DNA from: Gambelia wislizenii
Lineage: Eukaryota > Chordata > Lepidosauria > Squamata > Crotaphytidae
Direction of reading: 5' to 3'
NCBI GenBank assembly: GCA_030847615.1
Contig: JAUMIR010000001.1
Location: 264,553,187 to 264,617,186 of the forward strand
Length of the DNA: 64,000 nt
Shown: positions 56,266 through 64,000 of the stretch, piece after piece
Position numbering within the stretch: the first letter of the stretch is position 1
How the letters are laid out: the number at the start of each line of letters is the position of its first letter
Made by a program: the position numbers and the translations under genes
The notes under the pieces: model-generated
The model's database searches: none
Seen by the model: the letters and a program-made list of their open reading frames with translations, nothing else
What the model was told of the DNA's origin: nothing

Positions 56266-56742
56266 TACTTTTTATCTATTTGATTCAATCGTACTGGAGT
56301 TAAATACCACCTCCATATAATCTTATAGTAATTTTCTTTTATTCTTACTGATAATGTTTTCAAGTGTTGCATATTCCATATTTTTCCCCACTTAGATTTG
56401 TCTATAACAGTTGCTACATTTGTTTCCCAAACATCTTTTAAATAATCTTGTACTTCTTCATTATCCATTAACATTTTATATATTTTGCTTGTAATACCCT
56501 TTATAGTCTTTTTCTCTTGAATAGCTTTTGTAATTAATTCCTCAAATTTTGTACTTTTTCTACAACTACCCTCCTTTAAACATTTTTTTCCCATCTTTCT
56601 AACTGTATCAGTTTAAACCATGTAAATCCTTGCTCCTTTAATATTTTTTCCATATCATTTTTATTTTTCATTTTCCCCATCCATTCCTTCAACCTTATAA
56701 TTTCTTGTCCTCCTAATTTTGCTTCCATATCTTGGTGCTCTT

Positions 56743-57054
56743 ACAAACAGAAATGAACATTTGAGGGCAGGGCTGGCTGCAACCTGAATGGATGGAACCT
56801 GAATAAGGCCCAAATGTTCTTGTTAGACAAGAGGCATCTGCATGGCTCTCTTCTGCCTACAGTCTCCATTTATTTTCTCCAGACCTTTAAAGAAAAACCT
56901 GACTTTTCTAATTTTAGAATCTAAAATTAGATTACCCACTGTGCATTGAGAGCCACAGGTGGCCTGTGCTTCTTTCTCTGTGCACTTTCTTTCTGATTAG
57001 GAGCCATCTCTACCACTTTATCTCTTCCTTCTCTAAACAGTAGACTTTTGGGTG
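56743..57054. other. Unclassified spacer
   Basis: Nothing recognised. Confidence 0.3.
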
Positions 57055-57180
57055 AGCAGCATCCCATATCCAGAGATTTCAGGGCCAAAACCTGAGACCA
57101 AGGGGTGGGGCTTTGTGATAGCGTAGGGACTGGTCCTAGTGACATCACAAGGGTGGGTTCTTGTAATGTCAGCCAGTGGT
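57055..57180. mobile_element. hAT-like repeat R fragment (copy 4)
   Basis: 'ttcagggccaaaacctgaga' and 'ggggtggggctttgtgatag' match 29190-29225. The rest is lost or cut by the palindrome that follows. Confidence 0.4.
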
Positions 57181-57240
57181 TAGCAGGTAGAGTGGAACTG
57201 ATGGATAAGTGTATGTACACAGTGGTCAGTAAGAGATTCT

Positions 57241-57589
57241 GGACTTTTTCGGTCATTTAAAAAGCAACGCAAACAGACTCGTCAGCTTGCGAGCCTGCTG
57301 CGCTGCAAAGTGTCAGTTTTGGATGACGCTGCCCTCTAGCGGTACTGTTGCGGTACCGCAGGGAGAGTTGAGCGTCATATTTGCTTGATTTTTACTCACG
57401 ATCAACTTTCGTGAGTAAAAATCAAGCAAATATGATGCTCAACTCTGCCCGCGGTACCGCAACAGTACCCACAGTACCATAACAGTACCGCTAGAGGGCA
57501 GCAGTACCCGAAACTGACACTTTGCAGCGCAGCAGGCTCGCAAGCTGATGAGTCTGCTTGCGTTGCTTTTTAAATGTCCGAAAAAGTCC
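57241..57589. mobile_element. Palindromic MITE G, 349 bp
   Basis: Starts GGACTTTTTCGGTCATTTAA and ends TTAAATGTCCGAAAAAGTCC. The arms stay complementary through GCAACGCAAACAGACTC, the 'cagcttgcgagcctgctgcg' block and 'ttgatttttactcacga' around a short loop near 57405. The right arm contains an extra 'acagtaccataacagtac'. No matching target duplication (TCT, AAA). Confidence 0.8.
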
Positions 57590-57952
57590 AAAGTCTTAAG
57601 GAGCAAGGACACCAATAGCTTTAGAGAAACAGATGAAGCTTTTATTGTAGGAACTCCATTCTAACACAGGAAAGGTACTCTGGGTGCTATTCTAAGCTAA
57701 CTACATTTCTAAGGAGGACTGAGAGAGTTCTGGGTAGGAGAAGAGGTAGAAACATCCCTAAGAGTATCAGTTTACATCACAGTGGAAGCAGGATAGGTAG
57801 ACAAGCAGGGAGGACTGTGGGTCACTCAAATGATCTAATCCTAAAGCTACTGCCCATTCTGAGGCATTCTTGACTCTTTAGTGCTAAGCGTTGTTGCATT
57901 TCTAACAACAACTGCTTCTGAAATTGTGCAAACGGGCATGAAAGCAGTCTGG
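57590..57952. other. Unclassified spacer
   Basis: Nothing recognised. Confidence 0.3.
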
Positions 57953-58527
57953 GGACTTTTCAGATGCAGCAAATATGGTGTCATAACAACTCCTAATGAA
58001 CACGAAGGGGAGCCAATACTACACAACGTTGTGCTTTCATGATCATGTATTGAAAATAAGGTGTCCTTTTTTATTGTCGGGCCAAGCCATAAATAGATCA
58101 GCCATGGCATGGGTTTCCACACACACCCTGTGATTGCGAGTGTCTGAAACTGCACCCTGTTCTGCTGGCGGGATTCCAGCATCAATGGGTGGTCCCCTCC
58201 AGAACACTTCCAGGTGGGAACGTGAAAACTAGCCATGGGACACTCTTTTAATAAACCTCCCCATGTTGCAGGCAAGTTTTTAGTGTGTTTCAGTGCTTGT
58301 GTGTATGTTTTGGTTTTTAATTTAGCCATTTAAAAAAACTTTTTAGCGTGCTTGTGTCTTCTTGTGAGAACCTCCGAGATCTCACTCACCCATCAACGTG
58401 GAAGCATGGGGCTGCTTTTTCACACAACCACGGCTACCTTTGATATAAAGGGTACTTTTGCCAGCAGAAAAACGGTGTAAAATATGGTGGCAAAAGACCG
58501 TTTTTAGAGGCTTGTCTGATAATGTCC
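57953..58527. mobile_element. MITE family A copy 5 (575 bp)
   Basis: Starts GGACTTTTCAGATGC and ends CTTGTCTGATAATGTCC. The interior is closest to copy 3 ('ttgatataaagggtactttt', 'ggtggcaaaagaccgttttt'), for which it shows the site before SINE insertion. Flanks TGG/CGG differ by one base. Confidence 0.75.
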
Positions 58528-58649
58528 CGGGTAAACGGGCCCAGAATGTGAGTAAAACTCCATCAACCAGGTGATATGACAAGTGAGAGGTGCGGGGGCA
58601 GCTCCCAAACATTTTTAGTGAATAGGCAGGGTACAAACTATACTCCGTA

Positions 58650-58720
58650 CCTGCAGTACTTGCTGTCCTTAGGGCTTCCATAAGTCAGAAATGACTTGAA
58701 GACACACAACAGCAACTACG
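58650..58720 (+). mobile_element. SINE tail fragment (BovB-type)
   Basis: 'agggcttccataagtcagaa' then 'atgacttgaagacacacaac' is the shared 3' end only. Confidence 0.6.
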
Positions 58721-59704
58721 ACTGATACCTAAAGAATCCAGTATCTAAGGCTGCACAGTGGCCAGGATAAAGTGGCAGTGCACAGTCTAATTTACTTTGG
58801 ATGAGACAGGATAGGAAACTTATGGTTATCCTTATAATAAGGTTGCTGTTTTTACAATGAACACAAGGAAGCCGGAGTGAAAACAAACAGGCTCCTGAAG
58901 TAGTACCACATCCGCCTGTTCTGCAGCCAGTTCCAAGGGAACTACTGTTTCATTTCCAAAGGCTGCATCCATCTTTAGGCAAGTTTCAGCTAAATCTCAG
59001 TTGATTTCTCTCCTCTCTCTCTTTCTCATGCCAATACAGACACAGATACAGATACAGATAGACAGAATGGAAAACACAAATTTATGTTCAGAAGCTTTCC
59101 CCACTGTTCCTACTAGCTTGAGGGTGTAATTTAACCTTCCCTTGCCAGGCAGAACATTCCAGAACAGAAACATTTCCAGTTGTTAAGGAATGCTTTAGCT
59201 AAAAATTCCTGACCACTCGTAGGTTTCTACTCTGATATCAATAGGTGCATTCATAAGATAGCCAAATACATAATAACATCGGTTCCCCTAAAAAAAATAA
59301 CAATCTGTCAGATACCATTTTGTGATGTTCTAAAACTCAGAGCTCAAGCAGTTACTTCAGACAAGCTATTAATTACAATTATAATTCTAAGGACTTCCAA
59401 AGTAGTTAGATGTCATTGTTGCCACAAACTTCTGAATGTAACTCTTGCCATATTCAAAAAGGAACTAGTTTACTTAAAAAAAAAATAAAACACTTGAATG
59501 CTACAAAACACAGGTCAGTAGCAGAAAATACCATGGTCTCCTCCCATCTATCTGGTTGTGAGTTCCACACAGGCAAGAGAACATAAGGCAGCATTTGAAC
59601 TCTGTGATATTTCTTCTCCACCATTTAATCACTGTAACTATCATAGTACCTAAAAGTTACAGTCACATTCAAAAAGGAGCAATGTTTTCCCCTTTTAAGT
59701 TATA
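58721..59704. other. No classifiable feature
   Basis: Short CAGATA repeats occur near 59040-59060. No gene or repeat family recognised. Confidence 0.35.
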
Positions 59705-60192
59705 CAGTTGCCCCTCCACATTTGCGACTTTCACATTCGCGGTTTTGATTATTCGCGGAAAGCTGCCTGCCCCCCCCTCTCTCCACCCTGTCCCTTCCCA
59801 AGGCAGTGAAGGGTTTCTCACGAAGCCCGTTGCTGCCTTGGGAAGGGAGGCTGGAAAGCCTCCCTCCCTCCTTCTCTCCACCCCAGTCCCTTCCCAAGGC
59901 AGCTGGGGCCCCCTTCGCCACCTTGGAACAGGCAGGGGGTGGGAGTGAGTGGTGACAGGGGATTCAGAAGCCCCCGTCACCACTTTGGGAAGGGCGGGGG
60001 TGGGAGTGAGTGGCAACAGGGGCTCCTGAAGCCCCCGTCGCCACTTTGGGAAGGGCGGGTGGTGGTGGGAGTGAGTGGCGACGGAGTGGGTTGTTGCAGG
60101 CGGGTGGGGAGAGGACTATTATTATTTGTGTTTTTTTTCACATTTGCGGTGGTCTTCCACCCCTAACCCCTGTGAATGTGAAGGGATGGCTG
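59705..60192. mobile_element. TA-flanked Tigger-like transposon with GC-rich core, 488 bp
   Basis: Starts CAGTTGCCCCTCCACATTTG and ends GTGAATGTGAAGGGATGGCTG, with TA at each side. The core repeats 'gggtgggagtgagtggcgac' and 'gaagcccccgtcgccacttt' about three times. Confidence 0.8.
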
Positions 60193-60415
60193 TAATTCTA
60201 ATGGAAGGTGGTTAGACCATCATTATTGGGGGAAGGAATTTGTTACAAGTAATGTGTTGCTGGTAGATCATTATTTGCGAGCTCTGCTAAAGCTATCTTG
60301 GTGTAGGCCCTCCTCCAATTAACTTGTTTGAGCATAGTCTGTGAATTACGTCCTGGATTTCTGGATTTAAGGTGTAAGATTTCCCCCCTCCAAATGAATT
60401 ATTTCAAATAAGATA
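60193..60415. other. Short unclassified spacer
   Basis: Nothing recognised. Confidence 0.3.
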
Positions 60416-61104
60416 CAGTAGCACCCCTGTATTTGCTGATTTGCCATCTGCTGATTCAATTTTCCACTGTTGGCGACGGCGGGGGGGGGGGGTGGATGGG
60501 GAAGGGAGGGAAGAGGAGAGTTTGCCTCCTTTCTCCTTTCCCTGTGGGGGTTTCCAGTGATGGAGGTGGTGGGGGTGGGTGACGAAGGGAGGGAGGAGGA
60601 GAGCTTGCCTCCTTTCTCCCTTCCGTGTGGAGGGTTCTGGCATCGGCGATGGAGGTGGTGGTGGGTGGACGAGGAAGGGAGGAAGAAGGAGAGCTCACCT
60701 CCTTTCTCCCTTCCCCATGGGGGGTTCTGGCAGCATGGTGGAGCTGGCCGGGGGTGGACGGGGAAGGGAGGGAGGAGGAGAGAACTTGCCTGCCCCCCTC
60801 CTCCAGCCCGGTTCCCTCCCCTCCTGTCTGCCTTACCCTGTGGCGCTGGGCCTGCTAGAGGGAGGAGGGACACCCAGAACCTGGCCAGGCAGGACACTGC
60901 TTGGCTCTGCAGCGGCAGCACATCCCACATCCTGTCCGGCTGCACCACAAGCTGCAAGTGAAGTGGAGGAAGCCAGGCCAAGACGGTGAAGAGCGAGGCG
61001 GAGAGGTGGCAAAGAACAGCACCAGGTGTTCAGTACTATCTGCAGCTTTCAGTATCTGCGGGGACCCCCGGAACCAATTCCCCATGAATATGAGGGTGCT
61101 ACTG
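60416..61104. mobile_element. TA-flanked transposon with GC-rich tandem core, 689 bp
   Basis: Starts CAGTAGCACCCCTGTATTTG and ends GAATATGAGGGTGCTACTG, with TA at each side (60414-60415, 61105-61106). The termini differ from the GTTGTCCCTCC subfamily but the arms ('cagtatctgcggggaccccc') are of the same style. The 204-codon minus frame and plus frames across the core are low-complexity and not genes. Confidence 0.8.
60490..60800. repeat. GC-rich tandem repeat inside the 60416 transposon
   Basis: Units of roughly 85-100 bp contain 'gggaagggagggaggaggag', 'cttgcctcctttctcccttcc' and 'ggttctggcatcggcgatgg'-like blocks, about three and a half times. Confidence 0.75.
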
Positions 61105-61114
61105 TATATAGATA

Positions 61115-61350
61115 CCTACCAGCATGGTGTAGTGGTTTCAGCTTTGGACTATAACTCTGGAAACCAGAAATCAAATCCCCACTCAGCCATAGATACCCAC
61201 TGGCTGACCCTGGGCAAGTCACACTCCCTCAGCCTCAGAAGAGGGCAATGGCAACCCCCCCTCCCAAACAGATCTTGCCAAGAAAATCCCATGATCAGTT
61301 CGCCTTAGGGTCGCCATAAGTCAGAAACTACTCGAAGGCACACAGCAACA
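61115..61350 (+). mobile_element. Sauria-type tRNA SINE, nearly complete
   Basis: Head CATGGTGTAGTGGTTTCAGC (box A) and CAGAAATCAAATCCCC (box B region), body 'gaccctgggcaagtcacact', and tail 'cttagggtcgccataagtca' then 'ctcgaaggcacacagcaaca' of BovB type. Confidence 0.85.
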
Positions 61351-61371
61351 ATACTGCATCATTAAAAAATG

Positions 61372-61590
61372 GTTGTAGTTATGTGCTTTCAAGTCAACTC
61401 TGACTTAAGGCAACCCTCTCATTGGATTTTCTAGGCAAGATTTCTTCAAAGGAGGTTTGTCCTTTCCTTCCTTTAAGGCTGAGAGAGTACGACTTGCCCA
61501 AGGCCACCCAATGGCTTTCCATGGCTGAGCAGGGCTTCAGGTCTTGCTCTCCCAGTTCTAGTCCAGCACTCAAACACCACATAGAAAGTA
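61372..61590 (-). mobile_element. Sauria-type SINE, inverted
   Basis: 'gttatgtgctttcaagtcaa', 'tggattttctaggcaagatt' and 'gacttgcccaaggccaccca' are the inverse of the copy just upstream. The tail-to-tail pair could fold into a hairpin if transcribed together. Confidence 0.8.
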
Positions 61591-63084
61591 GATAGTTAAA
61601 ACTCACACACAGGGAACAAACACAGGACACTTTCTGAGTAAATTGCATAAATGATATAACCCAATAAAAATAGTCTCATGGGAACAATTCTAAAAATCAT
61701 GCAAAATTCTTTTAGTAGAAAGAGACCCCCAAAATACAGCATCGAAATATAATTTCACAGTTTTATACAAGTATACCAAAGGCTTAAAAGGAATGTTGCT
61801 AATAATATAGTAATGTGAATTATTTCCAAATAACCTTGTTAATGATTTTAACAGAAGAATGACAAAATGCCATTTCTGGGAGACTAGATATATTCTCCTA
61901 TCACAGTCAACACCTTGGGGTAATTCACACTTGTCAGCACCTTTGAAATGCCATCCATTACTTGAAAGCAGAGTTTTAAAATGCCTATTCATAAGCTCCT
62001 GTTCAAAATGGTGTTCTTAACCACTTTAAGTCCACCTCCCACCTCCTCGACCTTGGAGAACCATAAAGGAATCTAATTTTAGCTCTCTGCAATGCTTTTT
62101 AGGAAAAATGCCAGCCTACAGTGAGTTAGTTTTATGAAATAAAAGCTGAGCTAATACTTGTCACACTTGAGCTGTCAACAAATATACCAAATGATACATT
62201 TGTGGCTGCTATCTATTATGACGGGTACACATTTCTGGAGAAATGTTCTAAGAATTCAAAAACAAAAAGGGATACTAGCATATCATTTTTACTTCCTACT
62301 AAAATGTCGCTTCCCGGTTAACTAAGATGTATATCATGGCTCTTGGTTCATGAAGCTGATTTCATGGCTCCCTTTACTTAAAAGTGTAACTTACCTGTAG
62401 TGATAACAGTAACATAGTTATCATTTTAAAAAGCAACCAGACTAGCCAGCATAACATATAGGGCTGGTTTGCAATGGTATGTCCAATATCCAAGAAGAAT
62501 AGACTTTAAACCTTCACTGAGAATACAGCCACACTGTGGATATGTTCAGCTATTCTCCCTGACCCCATCAGATCACCATCACACATGCAGGGGTGGGGGG
62601 CTGGACATACCCACTGACCTCCTCAGCTAGTCCCATGCCAGAGGATGGGCCTCTGCTATAGGGAATATTTTCTGCTAGACCAGTCTCAGGGCTGATCTTT
62701 GAAGGAAGGAGTGACTTCAGTGCCTTGCAATCCACTCATTGTCAATCAGTTTTGCATCAAGTTTCAAAACCTTGGTGGTGCTTGACAACAAAGTCTAGCA
62801 AAGCTAAGCTGGGTTCTGATGACCTTTATGGCATCAGACTGGAAACTGGGAAAGAAAAATCCTTTTAAAGCATGCTCTAAAAGCTAGGCTCATTTTTGTA
62901 GTTAGTACCCAAACAACCGATAGAAACTTGAGCAAAGGGTTATTGAAGATACCTGTTGCCCCCCTCCCCACAGGCTCACTGCAGATGGTGTACACAACAA
63001 ACACTGAGCTAAAGAGCTTAACTTAGGGCCCGCTTCAGTGTTGGCCTCAAATAGGCAGCTTAGCATGATTCTGAAACCAGCTTG
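61591..63084. other. No classifiable feature
   Basis: AT-rich to 62500, then mixed. I found no repeat family, target duplication or exon pattern. Confidence 0.35.
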
Positions 63085-63570
63085 TCTAGGGGCTTGTCTA
63101 GATGGGTAATTTAACCTGGCTTTCCCCCATCCCCATCTTGGAGCTCTACAATCCAAATGATGGAGGGCTCTTGCCCCGTTTTGCCTCCAGGCACTTCTGA
63201 CGATGCCCAAGGCAAAGCCGGGGAAAGCCAGGGTAAACCTGCTTAAAATGTTTTAAATTAACACCTGGGAAAACCTGCATTATACAGGAAACCTAGATGG
63301 GTCTGGCACGGGAACACAGGGTCCATACCTGCATGCTGGCCTGTATAACCGACCACCACTACCGCTGGAGTCACTACAGCCGGGAAGGAGGCTCCCAGCA
63401 CATGATCAAGGCCCCCTGCATGTGACAAGCCTTGATCACATGCTGAGGGCCTCCTTCCTGGTTTCAGAGAGTGCAACACGTGGCAGCGGGGGAGGCACCT
63501 GCTGATAATGGCTGGCATGTGCATGTGGACTTCTGCCCATTTCATCTCAGAAACGGGGGGGGGGTGGATC
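63085..63570. mobile_element. Family D-like element remnant
   Basis: 'ggggcttgtctagatgggta' resembles the D-type terminus. 'gatcaaggccccctgcatgtg' and its inverse 'cacatgctgagggcc' form an internal hairpin near 63400-63450, and the region shares phrases with 53306-53670. The right terminus is replaced by CR1. Confidence 0.35.
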
Positions 63571-63572
63571 TA

Positions 63573-64000
63573 GTGTCTAGATCAAGGGAAGTCATAGTGC
63601 CACTCTTTTCTGCCTTGGTTAGCCCTCACCTAGAATACTTTGTCCAGTTCTGGGCACCACGATTCAAAAAGGATATTGACAAATTGGAGCGTGTCCAGAG
63701 GAGGGCGACTAAAATGGTGAAAGGTCTGGAAACGATGCCTTATGAGGAAACACTTAGGGAGCAGGTTATGTTTGGCCTGGAAAAAAGACGGTTAAGAGGT
63801 GATATGATAGCCCTGTTTAAGTATTTGAAGGGGTGTCACATTGGGGATGGAGCAAGCTTGTTTTCTGCTGCTCCAGAGACTAGAACACGGAGCAATGGAT
63901 GCAAGCTCCAGGAACAGAGATTCCACCTCAACATTAGGAGGAACTTTCTGACAGTAAGAGCTGTTTGGGAGTGGAACACACTCCCTTGGAGCGTGGTGGG
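63573..64000 (+). pseudogene. CR1 ORF2 C-terminal fragment, open to the window edge
   Basis: The frame from 63573 has no stop to 64000: [20 protein letters not shown], then [40 protein letters not shown] and [19 protein letters not shown]. It matches residues of the 13902-16817 ORF2 from about its thumb to near its end. The left edge is abrupt (5' truncation within ORF2), and the 3' end lies beyond the window. One apparent change, EQVMFGLEK where the relative has ELGMFSLEK, suggests mild decay. Confidence 0.85.

Larger units (their letters stand above)
54864..56726 (-). mobile_element. 5'-truncated L1 LINE with 16 bp target duplication, split by a Tigger-like element
   Basis: ATATCTTGGTGCTCTT lies at 54848-54863 and 56727-56742, fixing both borders. 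The A-rich 3' tail starts at 54864 (minus-strand sense). Minus-strand frames encode ORF2 C-terminal pieces: SVRIKENYYKIIWRWYLTPV (56265-56594), then after the insertion GTYMHMWWNCKYVQKFWNIV and AARLIIAKKWKIQGEYKIEE. The phase and order fit one ORF2 cut by 55455-56265. It is a relative of the L1 at 12111, not the same insertion. Confidence 0.9.

Noticed and set aside
60367..60989. 204-codon minus frame and overlapping plus frames
   Set aside because: Low-complexity proline/serine or glycine-rich translation of a tandem GC-rich core; it crosses the transposon border at 60416.

Overview
The window reads as repeat-dense, gene-poor nuclear DNA from a vertebrate, most likely a squamate reptile. It carries CR1 LINEs with the octamer-type 3' end, L1 LINEs, L2-tailed elements, tRNA-derived and 5S-derived SINEs with a BovB-type tail (the Sauria SINE type), a Penelope-like repeat, solo LTRs, and many non-autonomous DNA transposons. 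I found no convincing host protein-coding exon, tRNA gene, rRNA gene or CRISPR array. The long open frames are transposon remnants or antisense and low-complexity shadows. The species cannot be named from sequence alone.

Layout. 1-11,000: small MITEs, 5S and MIR-like SINEs, a CR1 tail (3747-4720) carrying an L2-like insertion and a MITE, a CR1 endonuclease fragment beside a near-perfect 331 bp palindrome (5318-5648), an RTE-like LINE end, and a 1.15 kb transposon (9865-11013). 11,400-18,150: a nested stack in which a ~730 bp transposon contains a ~590 bp MITE, which itself holds a truncated L1 and a nearly full-length CR1 whose ORF2 has only two stop codons. 18,500-32,400: more copies of the same MITE families, tRNA-SINEs, a solo LTR inserted in a 5S SINE, two 1.26-1.36 kb elements, and two Penelope-like hairpin repeats that contain a hammerhead-like core. 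32,600-41,700: a decayed autonomous PIF/Harbinger element (transposase on +, possible partner ORF on -) hit by an RTE-like fragment, a 5S SINE and two MITEs. 42,600-54,100: hAT-like repeats, an RTE-like LINE (45,440-47,770), a second solo LTR with a perfect target duplication, and SINEs. 54,860-61,600: an L1 split by a TA-flanked transposon with a GC-rich minisatellite core, a second large palindrome, two more GC-rich TA-flanked elements and facing Sauria SINEs. The last 430 bp are a CR1 reverse transcriptase fragment cut by the window edge.

The elements relate as parasites and hosts of one another. CR1, L1, L2-like, RTE-like and BovB-type LINEs supply tails or machinery for SINEs. A Harbinger-type transposase is the natural candidate for moving the many MITEs that have 3 bp target duplications. 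Duplications and reconstructable empty sites give a partial order of insertions.
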